NCBI GenBank assembly: GCA_021162935.1
Contig: JAGGXR010000029.1
Span: forward strand, 57,242 to 121,241
DNA from: Deltaproteobacteria bacterium
Lineage (GTDB): Bacteria > Myxococcota_A > Polyangia > HGW-17 > SLPX01
DNA: 64,000 bases
Direction of reading: 5' to 3'
Shown here: piece after piece, positions 40,895 to 50,081 of the stretch
Layout: each line of letters starts with the position of its first letter
How positions within the stretch are numbered: the stretch's first letter is position 1
Made by a program: the position numbers and the translations under genes
Notes under the pieces: model-generated
Database searches by the model: none
Told to the model about the DNA's origin: nothing
What the model saw: the letters and a program-made list of their open reading frames with translations, nothing else

Positions 40895-42907
40895 ATGTTT
40901 CACAAGCGAGAGATGCTCGGGGCGATTGTGGTTGCAGGTCTGCTGGTGGCTTGCAGCGACGATGATACGACAAAGGCGGCTCGATGTGGCGACGGCGTGG
41001 TCAATCCGGAACTCGGCGAGCAGTGCGACGGCCACTTCCTTGGTGGGCATCGATGCGAGGACCTGGGTTTTTTGGGGGGCACGTTGGGCTGCATTCCTCC
41101 GGGGCAATCCAACGAGTGTCATTACGACACCTCCATGTGCACGGGACCAGAGTGTGGCAACGGAGTGCGTGAAGTCGACGAGCAATGTGACGGCTATGAC
41201 CTGGCCGGGCAGAGTTGTCAATTAATGGGGCACGACGGGGGCGAACTCAAGTGTTTCGGCGCCGATGCGGATGCGCCCTGTACGTTTGACCAGTCCGACT
41301 GCAAGGACAAGCCATACTGTGGAGACGGGGAGGTCGAGACAGGTGAAGATTGCGATGGATCCGATCTGAACGAGCAGACCTGCCAGACTCTCGGATACGT
41401 CGGCGGACAACTCATTTGCTCGAATACCTGTACGTTCGACAAGAACCTTTGCACGCAGCCTGTTTGCGGAAACGACACGAAAGAAGCCACAGAGTTGTGC
41501 GATGGAACCGACCTGGGAGATCAGACATGTGTGACCCAAGGCTTCATCGAGGGAACCTTGGCCTGCAAAGATGATTGTTCCGGTTTCGACACGCAGAGTT
41601 GCTCTGGGACGCCGGTTTGCGATAACGGGATCATCGAAGGGTGGGAGGTGTGTGATGGGACGGACCTGGCGGGGCAAACTTGCCTCAGCCAGGGCTTCCT
41701 GGAAGGCGACTTGGCTTGTAGCACGGACTGCAAGACCTTTGACACCTCCGGTTGTTCGGGCACCAACAACTGCCAGTCGGATGGCGATCTCGGGACCCTG
41801 ACGCCAAACAATCCGTCTCAGTACACCGGTGATCTTTCCACCGCGGCCGACACCTCGACATTGTCCTGCAACATGTTTGCGATCAATGCCAAGGACCAGG
41901 TGATCCAGTTCAGCCTGTCCGCGCCAGGCGACGTGGATGTGGACTACGATTTTGGTAGCGCCATGTTTCCAATGTTCGCCATCGGGTTGTTCGACGCGGG
42001 AGGGCAGAATTGTGACTCCAGTGAGGCGCAGTGCGATACGACCATGCAGGCGACAGGCACCCTGAGCTACGTGGGGTTGGCGGCGGGGCTCTACTATATC
42101 ATCGTGGAAGAAGGTATGGCCGGATCGGGTGGACCGTATACCGTGACGGCGACGCTCAAGGTGACCGAGGATTGTTCCAACGGCGTGGATGACGACCAGG
42201 ATGGGCTGACGGACTGTGCCGACAGCCTGGACTGCTGTACGGATACGGCCTGTGCGAACGATTCCCAATGCGACGGCTTCGATGATGATCCCTGCACGCA
42301 GGACGCGAGTTGCCTGGGGAACAAATGCCTCGACGAGGCGGCCTATGGCTTCCCCGGCGGCATCTGCAGCAGAGACTGTGTGGACGGGTCGGATTGTGCG
42401 TCGGGCTACGACTGTTTTACGTATAGTCCAACCAACGAGAATGTATGCCTCAAGCTCTGTTCGTCGGGACAGAGCAGCGAATGCCGATCAGGGTACACCT
42501 GTTCGGATTTGGGCACGTCTGGGATGATCTGCCTGGCGGACTGTGCGGGCGCAGGGGACTGTCCCGATACCAGCGTGTGCAACCCCTACTCCGGGCTTTG
42601 TGGGGCACCGGTGGGCACGCTCGCCGTGGATGGTCAGCCCTGTACGGCGGGGACCCAGTGCGAAAGCGGGATCTGCCTCGATCAGACGAACTACTCGGCG
42701 CCTGGAGGCTATTGCACGAGCCTGTGCAGTTTGACGAATCCATTCTGCCCAGGCGACGGCGTCTGCATCGACTATTCGGGCACTGCGGCCGACAATGGTT
42801 CCTGTTTCGACGGCTGCAGCCAGCAAGGCGATTGTCGCAGTGGGTACACCTGCCGCGCCAACCCACACAACCCACCACCGACCAACCAGATCTGCGACTG
42901 GCCATGA
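40895..42907 (+). CDS. Cysteine-rich surface lipoprotein with five tandem repeats
   Basis: The 670-residue protein starts after AGGAGG and has a lipobox (LLVAC, Cys20). Five repeats at residues 31-82, 87-136, 142-186, 191-236 and 242-287 follow the pattern CGDGxxExGExCDG, DLxGQTC, GFxxGxLxC. They resemble the Cys-rich repeats found in Myxococcus surface proteins. Next come a beta-sandwich at about 293-425 (TCNM-like Ca-poor domain ending ITVTATL-like VTATLKV), a calcium-type DDDQDGLTDCAD at 434-445, and several Cys-rich modules to the end. Probably outer-membrane anchored and disulfide-stabilised; ligand unknown. Confidence 0.85.
   Translation: MFHKREMLGAIVVAGLLVACSDDDTTKAARCGDGVVNPELGEQCDGHFLGGHRCEDLGFLGGTLGCIPPGQSNECHYDTSMCTGPECGNGVREVDEQCDGYDLAGQSCQLMGHDGGELKCFGADADAPCTFDQSDCKDKPYCGDGEVETGEDCDGSDLNEQTCQTLGYVGGQLICSNTCTFDKNLCTQPVCGNDTKEATELCDGTDLGDQTCVTQGFIEGTLACKDDCSGFDTQSCSGTPVCDNGIIEGWEVCDGTDLAGQTCLSQGFLEGDLACSTDCKTFDTSGCSGTNNCQSDGDLGTLTPNNPSQYTGDLSTAADTSTLSCNMFAINAKDQVIQFSLSAPGDVDVDYDFGSAMFPMFAIGLFDAGGQNCDSSEAQCDTTMQATGTLSYVGLAAGLYYIIVEEGMAGSGGPYTVTATLKVTEDCSNGVDDDQDGLTDCADSLDCCTDTACANDSQCDGFDDDPCTQDASCLGNKCLDEAAYGFPGGICSRDCVDGSDCASGYDCFTYSPTNENVCLKLCSSGQSSECRSGYTCSDLGTSGMICLADCAGAGDCPDTSVCNPYSGLCGAPVGTLAVDGQPCTAGTQCESGICLDQTNYSAPGGYCTSLCSLTNPFCPGDGVCIDYSGTAADNGSCFDGCSQQGDCRSGYTCRANPHNPPPTNQICDWP
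40985..41755 (+). repeat. Five diverged tandem repeats of about 150 bp (coding)
   Basis: The DNA encodes five 45-52-residue Cys-rich modules in the lipoprotein. Each contains a variant of TGTGAYGGNNCGGACCTG near its middle. The units have diverged at the DNA level, indicating old duplication rather than recent expansion. Confidence 0.7.
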
Positions 42908-43044
42908 TCGCGTTCATGACGCAGGAGCGGCGCTGTCCGGTTTTCTGAGTTCCTCCGACCTGCTTTGGCTCTTGTCCCCTCCTCGATCCGATGTGTGGCC
43001 GGCCGCTATGGGCTGCACATGATCGTTGCGTGCCGTTTTGGTGG

Positions 43045-44685
43045 TTAGGGACAGGTGTCGTTCGTCAGGCCGGGAGTTCCCTGGTTGCCCGGGCTGTATG
43101 TGCTCGTTCCCCGACACCAGTTTGTGGCGAGATCGTTGCTGGTGGCGTCCAGGGTGCTTGGACTGAGGGTCATGGAGCGGCCGGCTGTGACTGGAAATCC
43201 AGCGCTCTGGTCATAGTCAACCTCGTCGATGACCGTGGAGTTGAATTCGAGGATTACTTCGTCAGCCGTGTTCGCGAGCGTGAAGGTCGTTCCGTAGACG
43301 TAATCGAGGGTTAGGCCACCGTTGGCCGTGGTGTCTCCGTTGCGTCCCATGAGAAAGTAGGCACCAGAGGGAACCACGAGCGGGTTGTTTGTCGGGACTG
43401 TCACGTGATCAGTTCCGTTGTCTCGAATGACCATGCCTTGGATGTCGATGGGGGTCTGGGTGACGTTGAGGATTTCAACCCACTCGGCCGCGGTGTCGGA
43501 AAGCGGGCTGTCGGGGTTGGCCATGATTTCCGTGATGACGAGACTCCCCGGGGCGGGACCAGAGACTGGGACGCATTGTCCCGCGGAGCAGATCTGGCCG
43601 GAGGTCGAGCAGTCTTGGGTTTGGATGCCGTAATCGCATTGGGGCTGGCTGCTTGCGTCCAGGCTGCAGGTGCCAGGGTTGAGCGTGGAGGTCGAAAGGA
43701 TGTCGTTGTTGCAACTGGGATCAGGCGGGCTCGTACAGGGATTGGGCGTGCACGCATCCGCAGTGCAGGCATCGTTCGGCGCGCCCGGAGTGCCCTCGTT
43801 GTTCGTGTCGTAGGAGGTCGTGGCCACGCACCACGAAGATCCGGTGTCATTGTCCGTGGCATCGATATGATTGGGGTCCAGGCTCAGGGATGCCCCGTAA
43901 GGATGCGGAAAGACGCCGCTGTCATCGTAGTGGACCTCGTCGATCGTGGTTCCTTTCCAGACGAGGGTTACACCGTCTGTGTCGTTGTTGAGCATGAGTC
44001 CAAAGTACTCGTAGTCCACGGTGACGCCCCCGTTTTGTGTCGGGTCCGCATTGGGGCCGAATACGAAATAGCCACCAGCCGGTACCATCAGGGCCGTGGC
44101 AGACTGGACGGTGAAGTGGTTGCCATTGTCGTCATAGACCTGCATGGCCGTCAGGTCGATGCCATGGTCCGTGTGGTTCACGATCTCGAACCACTCACCG
44201 TCCGTGTCGGGGATCGCCACTGGATCGAACATCAGTTCAGTGATCACGAAATCGCCCGGAGTTGGTTGACTCTGTTCGTGCGGGACACAGGCACCGTCGG
44301 CGCATTGTTTGTTTTGTTTGGAGCAGTCGGTCGCCTCACCCGTTCCATAGTCACAGGTTGCTGCTCCACGGGTGACGGAACATTGTCCTGGCGATTGCCA
44401 GGTTCTGAGCGTGGTCTGGTTGTCGCACGTGGACCGAGGCGGTTCGGTACAGGGATTCGGTGTACAGGGATCCTGGACGCAATTCAGGTCGTTGACCAGG
44501 AATCCCTCCTCGCAGAGGCATTCAGCCTGTCCTTGGTCGACCACGCATCGCCCGTGACCGGAACAGGTCACGTCGGAGCATGGATCACCAGCGTCGTTTT
44601 TTTGTGTTGGAGACCCTGTGGCGCAGCCAGCCAGCAGACCAAAACACAAGAGCCGAACGACGAAGCCATATTGTATCGATTGCAT
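43045..44685 (-). CDS. Lipoprotein with two lamin-tail domains and Cys-rich modules
   Basis: The start at 44685 (GAGG upstream) gives 546 residues with lipobox LLAGC. An EGF-like segment follows (CSGHGRCVVDQGQAECLCEEG). The rest is two copies of a unit: a Cys-rich lead (DPCTPNPCTEPP; DACTPNPCTSPP) and a lamin-tail domain (GDFVITELMFDPVAIPDTDG with EWFEIVN; GSLVITEIMANPDSPLSDTA with EWVEILN). Bacterial lamin-tail domains often sit on secreted or surface proteins together with nucleases or adhesion modules; no enzyme domain is seen here. It converges on the five-repeat lipoprotein gene. Confidence 0.85.
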   Translation of the reverse strand: MQSIQYGFVVRLLCFGLLAGCATGSPTQKNDAGDPCSDVTCSGHGRCVVDQGQAECLCEEGFLVNDLNCVQDPCTPNPCTEPPRSTCDNQTTLRTWQSPGQCSVTRGAATCDYGTGEATDCSKQNKQCADGACVPHEQSQPTPGDFVITELMFDPVAIPDTDGEWFEIVNHTDHGIDLTAMQVYDDNGNHFTVQSATALMVPAGGYFVFGPNADPTQNGGVTVDYEYFGLMLNNDTDGVTLVWKGTTIDEVHYDDSGVFPHPYGASLSLDPNHIDATDNDTGSSWCVATTSYDTNNEGTPGAPNDACTADACTPNPCTSPPDPSCNNDILSTSTLNPGTCSLDASSQPQCDYGIQTQDCSTSGQICSAGQCVPVSGPAPGSLVITEIMANPDSPLSDTAAEWVEILNVTQTPIDIQGMVIRDNGTDHVTVPTNNPLVVPSGAYFLMGRNGDTTANGGLTLDYVYGTTFTLANTADEVILEFNSTVIDEVDYDQSAGFPVTAGRSMTLSPSTLDATSNDLATNWCRGTSTYSPGNQGTPGLTNDTCP

Positions 44686-44859
44686 GACGTACCTCATGGA
44701 TCATGTCGAGTATTTTACCACATTTTGGCAGACGGTTGCATCATGGGCCCCCGGGGCGGCTTGTTTTTGTCGAGGCGCTTTTTGGGGAGCCAGCTGCCAG
44801 CCACGGGGCATGCCATTTTTGTTTTGGATTCTCCGGGGCGAGATGAAAGGACGAACCGA

Positions 44860-46296
44860 TCAGAATGTGATGTTGATGCCCGCCGTGCCGTCGACGTGAA
44901 AGGTGAACAGGTCGGCCTTGTTCCAGATCGTCATGATGAAACCGGTCTCGATGTATCCCGTGACCCAGCGATTCGTTCCGATGGTCATGCCACCAAACCC
45001 GGACGGAGCGATTCCCATGGAGAGATCCGTGTCCACGAAGGATCCGGCGGTGAGGGTTTCTTTGACGGTGTGACGAATGATGGCGAATCCCAGGCCACCT
45101 CCCACGTAGAAACGGAGCCATCGGGACGCCACTGGTCTGAAAAAGTAGCGGACGCGAGCCTGGCCGGCAGCGTCGCTTTGGGCCGCCCCAGGCACGTTTT
45201 TGGTCAGCATTCCAATGTAGCCGAATCGACCCCGGAGGCTGATGAGGATGCGTGGTCTGACAAAATATCCGACTTCGAGGTACCCGCTCAGTGCTCCTGG
45301 GGCCAGCCCCGGTTCTTCGATGTGGTCATGGGGTTTTCCTGTCCGGACGGCGACGCCACCTTCTTCGTCCATCACCTCGGTCTGGCCGCGGGCGAGCCCG
45401 GCACCAAATCCGACGCCTATTTGAATCCAGAGGCCAATTGGCTTTTTGTGCCCCCTATGTCCTTTGTGGTGACGAGATTTTCCGCTAGAAAAAGGATTTT
45501 CAGTCTCGGATCGTCCTCCCTTGGAAACGATGGAAACGATGTTGGGGCTGTAGCGACTGCCGGATGAAGCCAGCGGCTTCCCCAGCCCGTCATGGGCAAC
45601 GATGTAATACTGGAGACTGCGCCCCCACAAGACCCGACCTGGCAGGGTGGTCGTCCAATCTCGTCCCACGTGATGCATGGCGCGGTGCGAGAATGTGTCG
45701 TCGGCTCCACGAAACCACAAGACGACACTGGTTGCGTGCAGGGTCGGATTGGTGCGGCAGGTGATCACCAGTGGTCGACCCCTGGGGGCCGTGTCGATCG
45801 AGTCGTGTTCGATGGGCGACGCATTGCCTGATGGGATCGGGGTGGCTGATTTCAGTTTGGGCCAAGGTCGTGGTCGCTCAGTGACGCGCATTTGCCTACG
45901 TGCCCGCCGAAAGAGACGTTTGATCAACGGGGTGGCCACCTCCGGGTCGATGCTTGTTTCAGGACGGATCCGGAGCGCTTCTCGAAAGAAGCGTAGCCCC
46001 AACTTTTTGCGATTGAAGCCGCCGATGCTCAGCACGGCCAGGTTCTCCATGGTCATCGCGTGGATCCAGTCCAGGGAGCAGCCTTTTCTTTTTGCCAACG
46101 CCACGGCCCTGCTCAGCTGGGATCGGGCATGCTTGAAGTCCATGTTTTGGTAGGCGTCCATGGCCTTTTTGTTGATCTGTCGAATCGCTTTTCTTGATGC
46201 ATCGGTACAATCCGCCCGAGCCTTCGTCTGGACGAGGAGGGTTGTGAGGGTGGCCAACAAGGAAACGCTTTTGACGAGGAACAAGGATCGGCTCAT
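44860..46296 (-). CDS. Exported TPR-like protein with C-terminal outer-membrane beta-barrel
   Basis: The start at 46296 (AGGAAG upstream) gives 478 residues. A signal peptide (FLVKSVSLLATLTTLL to KARA) is followed by a helical TPR-like part at about 30-130 (NMDFKHARSQLSRAVALAKR, then LRFFREALRIRPET), a beta-sandwich-like middle, and from about 290 alternating strands typical of a porin-like barrel, ending with HVDGTAGINITF (terminal Phe). This combination is frequent among deltaproteobacterial envelope proteins of unknown function. It is divergent from the second kinase gene. Confidence 0.7.
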   Translation of the reverse strand: MSRSLFLVKSVSLLATLTTLLVQTKARADCTDASRKAIRQINKKAMDAYQNMDFKHARSQLSRAVALAKRKGCSLDWIHAMTMENLAVLSIGGFNRKKLGLRFFREALRIRPETSIDPEVATPLIKRLFRRARRQMRVTERPRPWPKLKSATPIPSGNASPIEHDSIDTAPRGRPLVITCRTNPTLHATSVVLWFRGADDTFSHRAMHHVGRDWTTTLPGRVLWGRSLQYYIVAHDGLGKPLASSGSRYSPNIVSIVSKGGRSETENPFSSGKSRHHKGHRGHKKPIGLWIQIGVGFGAGLARGQTEVMDEEGGVAVRTGKPHDHIEEPGLAPGALSGYLEVGYFVRPRILISLRGRFGYIGMLTKNVPGAAQSDAAGQARVRYFFRPVASRWLRFYVGGGLGFAIIRHTVKETLTAGSFVDTDLSMGIAPSGFGGMTIGTNRWVTGYIETGFIMTIWNKADLFTFHVDGTAGINITF

Positions 46297-46461
46297 GTTC
46301 TTCCTGTTTGCACAGATCCGCAGCATCTTCACACCTGGCATCATACAACGACGACTGATTCCAATCAAATGGCTCCTATGGTATCCTTTTTGGACTGGCC
46401 GCCGGGAAGGGAGGTGTCTCGTCGGCCAAGTTCGCACGACATTCTGACCTGTGAGGGTTTC

Positions 46462-47688
46462 ATGCCATCTCATCACAAGTACGAAGAGATCCAGAAGCTA
46501 GACGCTGGCGGGATGGCCGAAGTCATCATTGCACGATCGGTCGGTGCCGCTGGCATCACGAAGAAGGTGGCCATCAAGCGGGTTTTGCCGCATCTGGCGA
46601 CGAATGAAAAGTTTGTGCGTATGTTCCTCGACGAAGCGAGAGTAGGCATGCGGCTCAGTCACGCGAACATCGTTCAGACGTTCGATGTGGGAGAAGAGGG
46701 GGGTACCTATTTCATCGTGATGGAGTTCGTTGATGGCGTGAGCTTGAAGCGGGTGTTGGATTCTTTGCGAAGCCAGGGCCGCGTGGTGCCGGTGGGCACT
46801 GCGGTGTTCATTTGCGCCGAGGTGGCCCGTGGGCTCGCCTACGCGCATGGCGCCGTGGACGAGCACGGGTACTCGCTCGGTATCGTACATCGAGACGTGA
46901 GCACCCCGAATGTCCTGTTGTCACAGCAAGGAGAGGTCAAGGTCACGGATTTCGGCCTTGCCAAGGCAGCGAGTCAGCTTGAGCACACCGATCCCGGGGT
47001 GGTAAAGGGGAAGTTTTCCTACCTGTCGCCGGAGGCCATTGATGGTCTCGAAGTGGATCCCCGGGCGGACGTGTTTGCCCTTGGAATCGTGCTGTTCGAA
47101 TTGTTGGCGGGCAGACGGCTCTTCTTGGGAGAAACCGACTATCAGACCGTGCAACTGGTCTCGCGATGTCACGTTCCACCTCTGTCCGTTCTCAATCCGT
47201 CGGTTCCCCAGTTGCTTGATGACATCGTGCATCGCGCGCTCACTCGGGATCGACGATATCGATATCAGGCGGCCGACGAATTCGCCGAAGCCCTCATGAG
47301 TTTTTTGTATGCCGCGAGTTTGCGAGCCACGAGCAAGCACGTGGCGGACCTGGTTGCCGAAGTTCAGGGGAAACGTCACCACAGGACCACAGTGAAGTTG
47401 GCACAGCGGCTCGTCAAGGAAGAGTTGTTGCGTGGCCTTTCCGGCGAACCGGCAGCGGCGCAGCCGACAGCCGGCACAGGTGGGTCGGTGGATACCAGAA
47501 GTTGGATTTCCGATCTGGGTTTGGACGACCTGACGGATTTGAATGACGCGCAGACGGGGTCGGGGACGGACACTTCGAACAGAGTCGAGTCACAGCCATC
47601 CGAGGCACCACGTGAGTCGTCGGTTCCTTCCGGGCAAGAGGCTGGTACGCCGGGTTCCGGATTTTTTCGTCGGCTTTTTGGGAAGTAG
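46462..47688 (+). CDS. Soluble Ser/Thr protein kinase
   Basis: The start at 46462 (GAGGG upstream) gives 408 residues. The kinase domain covers about 8-275: a shortened glycine loop LDAGGMAEVIIA, lysine in VAIKRVLPHL, catalytic GIVHRDVSTPNVLL, metal-binding DFGLA and SYLSPEA. No membrane segment follows, unlike typical PknB-type kinases. The C-terminal 110 residues are acidic and Ser/Thr-rich and finish with a basic-aromatic tail GFFRRLFGK that may bind a membrane or partner. Confidence 0.9.
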   Translation: MPSHHKYEEIQKLDAGGMAEVIIARSVGAAGITKKVAIKRVLPHLATNEKFVRMFLDEARVGMRLSHANIVQTFDVGEEGGTYFIVMEFVDGVSLKRVLDSLRSQGRVVPVGTAVFICAEVARGLAYAHGAVDEHGYSLGIVHRDVSTPNVLLSQQGEVKVTDFGLAKAASQLEHTDPGVVKGKFSYLSPEAIDGLEVDPRADVFALGIVLFELLAGRRLFLGETDYQTVQLVSRCHVPPLSVLNPSVPQLLDDIVHRALTRDRRYRYQAADEFAEALMSFLYAASLRATSKHVADLVAEVQGKRHHRTTVKLAQRLVKEELLRGLSGEPAAAQPTAGTGGSVDTRSWISDLGLDDLTDLNDAQTGSGTDTSNRVESQPSEAPRESSVPSGQEAGTPGSGFFRRLFGK

Positions 47689-47816
47689 ATTCAGACCAAC
47701 GATGCTGTTCAATCTCTATTGCCGCCAAGGGGCCATGGGCCACGTCGATCCTGGAAATTTTGCAGTGGCGTTGCTTGGTGTGGCAGTCGTTCCTGGTGGT
47801 GTTGTCGTTTCTCGTG

Positions 47817-48713
47817 TCAGTCCTGTGCCCCGAGCACCTTGCGTGGCTGGAGCCGGCCCTGGGCCAACTCGGCAATGGCGAGCAGGTGATCGGATTCATC
47901 GAACACGGTTCTGAGGCCATCGGGCTTGCCGTCTTCGATGGCAAGGCGTTGTCCCAGCAGGAGTCTCTTGCAAAGGTCGTTCGTTAGGACGAGTGGAGGG
48001 ATGTGCGAGACTGCCCGCGTCTGGTCGAGTAGATATTTTCGACTCGTGGATGCGTTTTTTACGACCCCCTCCAACGGGACCGCGTCCGTCACGGCAAAGG
48101 GGCCGACGCGTTCGCGTCGCAATGCCGCGAGCGTTGCCCCTGTTGTCAGTCTTTTGCCGATATCCGCAGCAAGTTGTCGGATATAGGTGCCCTTGCCGCA
48201 GGTCACCGAGATCTCCAAGTCCGGCGGGTTCCATTCCAGCAAGGTGATGCGCTCGATGAAGACCTGTCTCGTCGGCCGCTTGGGGTCGTGCCCTTGTCTG
48301 GCGAGTGCATAGAGCCGCTGTCCGTCGACCCGAACGGCCGAGTAAAGAGGAACTTGCTGTTCGATGCGGCCGATGAATTCAGCCAAGATTGCCTCGATGG
48401 ACGCTTCGTCGATCGTTTCCGGGACGGGAAGAGTTTCGGTGATCGCGCCATCGAGGTCCAATGAATCGGTGATCAGGCCCAGGCGGACCGTGGCTCGGTA
48501 GTCCTTGGTACTGCCAGCCAGATATTCCATGAGCCTCGTCGTGGTTCCCACCAGGATGGGCAGCACGCCTGTGGCGGCAGGGTCCAGCGTGCCTGCATGA
48601 CCTGCTCGGCGCACCCCCAGTGCGCGACGGACCTGTTGCAGTGCTTGGTTCGATGTCATCCCCGCAGGCTTGTCGAGATTCAGGATGCCCGTCGGATCTC
48701 GGCGACGTTTCAT
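47817..48713 (-). CDS. truB: tRNA pseudouridine(55) synthase
   Basis: TruB isomerises U55 in the T-loop of tRNAs. The 298-residue protein starts MKRRRDPTGILNLDKPAGMT and has the catalytic aspartate D44 in GHAGTLDPAATGVLP, the YSAVRVDGQRLYALAR segment and the TYIRQLAADIG motif. Its ATG overlaps the TGA of the upstream rbfA-nrnA gene by 4 bases (ATGA). It ends the rimP-nusA-infB operon. Confidence 0.96.
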   Translation of the reverse strand: MKRRRDPTGILNLDKPAGMTSNQALQQVRRALGVRRAGHAGTLDPAATGVLPILVGTTTRLMEYLAGSTKDYRATVRLGLITDSLDLDGAITETLPVPETIDEASIEAILAEFIGRIEQQVPLYSAVRVDGQRLYALARQGHDPKRPTRQVFIERITLLEWNPPDLEISVTCGKGTYIRQLAADIGKRLTTGATLAALRRERVGPFAVTDAVPLEGVVKNASTSRKYLLDQTRAVSHIPPLVLTNDLCKRLLLGQRLAIEDGKPDGLRTVFDESDHLLAIAELAQGRLQPRKVLGAQD

Positions 48714-50041
48714 GGCTCGGAATGTTCCGACCCGACGAGTTGCGATGCAGCATCGAGGATCGCGGAATGGACCTCGTCGTATTCGCTTGCAATGAAGCAG
48801 CCCGCCGCGTTTCGGTGACCCCCTCCTCCGAACTGTTCCGCCAAAGCGGAAACATCAAGACTTCCCTTGGATCGGAGGCTGATCTTCCATCCGGCCTCTC
48901 GTTCAGAAAACTGGATGGCGATCTCGACGCCCTTGATGGATCGTGGATGGTTGATGAATGTGTCCAGCATCGAGTTGTCCAAGTGCGCCTCTTCGAGCAT
49001 GCGCCGAGTGATGGTGATGCTCGCGACACGATTGGAAGCGGTCAGCTCCAAGGTGGCCAGAGCCTTCGAAAGGAGTGTGATTCTGGTCGGCGGATTGCTT
49101 TCGAAGATGGCCGTTGCCATCTTCCAAGGATTCACGCCCCAGTCGATCAAATCAGCACTGATGCGTAGCGCCTCCGCGTTTGTGCTCGAGTAACGAAAAC
49201 CGCCCGTATCCGTGTAGATGGCGCTCCACAAGCATTGGCCGAGATCCTGGTCCGAGTCGATGCCCAGTCGACGGGCCAGCTCGTAGATGAGACAACCGGC
49301 TGCAGACGCGTTCCGGTCGCGCCAAGTGATGTCCCCCATCGCTTTGTAGCTCATGTGATGGTCCATCACGACGATCGTGCCTGGGTGGCTCGGGGGATAG
49401 TCCGGCCCCAATAGGGAAGGATCCGCCGTGTCCAAAACGATGGTGGCGTCGAAGGGCTGACCTTCGATGCTTGAGACCGTCTGGTCCGCGAGGTGAAGGG
49501 ATTGATAAAAGCTTGGAATACCGTCAGGCGCATAGAGAACGAAATCTTTGTCCATGAGTTCCAGGATGCGCCCCATTCCAAGCAGGCAGCCGATGGCATC
49601 GCCGTCCGGGTTCTTGTGGCTGGTCACCAGGAAAAGATGACCCTGTGTGACGACATCGACGACGGCCCTGGGTGGGTCGGCCTGGCGTTCTCGTGCGATT
49701 TCTTTCATGATCTGCTCCAATTGGCGTGCCCGATCCTCGGTTTCGTCCAACAAGAACGATAATTCCGGAGTCCGTTTGAGGGAAAGGACGCGCCCCACCT
49801 CACCGCGGAGAAAGGCGGCGGCGCTGTTCAGCCCGTCGATTGTTTTTTTCCTCTTGCGTGGATCCTGGACGCTCATGGACAGGTAGACTTTGGCATGAGT
49901 GAGGTCGGCGGAGACCTGGACGGAGGCGATGCTGATCACGCCGGCGCTGCGTATCCGTGGATCGCGGATGTCCGTCAGGAGCTTGCTGGCCAGCACCTGA
50001 CGGATGGTGCTCGAGACTCGTTGCTGTCTTCGGTTCGCCAT
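48710..50041 (-). CDS. RbfA-NrnA fusion: 30S maturation factor joined to DHH-family oligoribonuclease/PAP phosphatase
   Basis: One frame of 443 residues encodes two normally separate proteins. Residues 1-115 are RbfA (MANRRQQRVSSTIRQVLASK, DPRIRSAGVISIASVQVSAD, AKVYLSM, TPELSFLLDE). Residues about 125-443 are a DHH-DHHA1 phosphoesterase of the NrnA type: SHKNPDGDAIG, DTADPS, VVMDHHMSY, then the DHHA1 substrate loop FGGGGHRNAAGC. RbfA acts in 16S rRNA processing; NrnA removes nanoRNA and 3'-phosphoadenosine 5'-phosphate. An in-frame ATG at 49708 with GGAG 6 bases upstream could also release NrnA alone (332 residues). Confidence 0.88.
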   Translation of the reverse strand: MANRRQQRVSSTIRQVLASKLLTDIRDPRIRSAGVISIASVQVSADLTHAKVYLSMSVQDPRKRKKTIDGLNSAAAFLRGEVGRVLSLKRTPELSFLLDETEDRARQLEQIMKEIARERQADPPRAVVDVVTQGHLFLVTSHKNPDGDAIGCLLGMGRILELMDKDFVLYAPDGIPSFYQSLHLADQTVSSIEGQPFDATIVLDTADPSLLGPDYPPSHPGTIVVMDHHMSYKAMGDITWRDRNASAAGCLIYELARRLGIDSDQDLGQCLWSAIYTDTGGFRYSSTNAEALRISADLIDWGVNPWKMATAIFESNPPTRITLLSKALATLELTASNRVASITITRRMLEEAHLDNSMLDTFINHPRSIKGVEIAIQFSEREAGWKISLRSKGSLDVSALAEQFGGGGHRNAAGCFIASEYDEVHSAILDAASQLVGSEHSEP

Positions 50042-50081
50042 GTTCGCTTCTTTCCAGCGGGTGACTTAAGTGGCATCCTGG

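Noticed and set aside
44698..44859. GC-rich GCCCCCGGGGC as a terminator between two surface-protein genes
   Set aside because: Its arms leave almost no loop and no T-run follows in the direction of the upstream gene.
43405..45567. 720-codon open frame on the plus strand
   Set aside because: It spans antisense to two convincing exported proteins and the gap between them, has no domain pattern and no suitable start.
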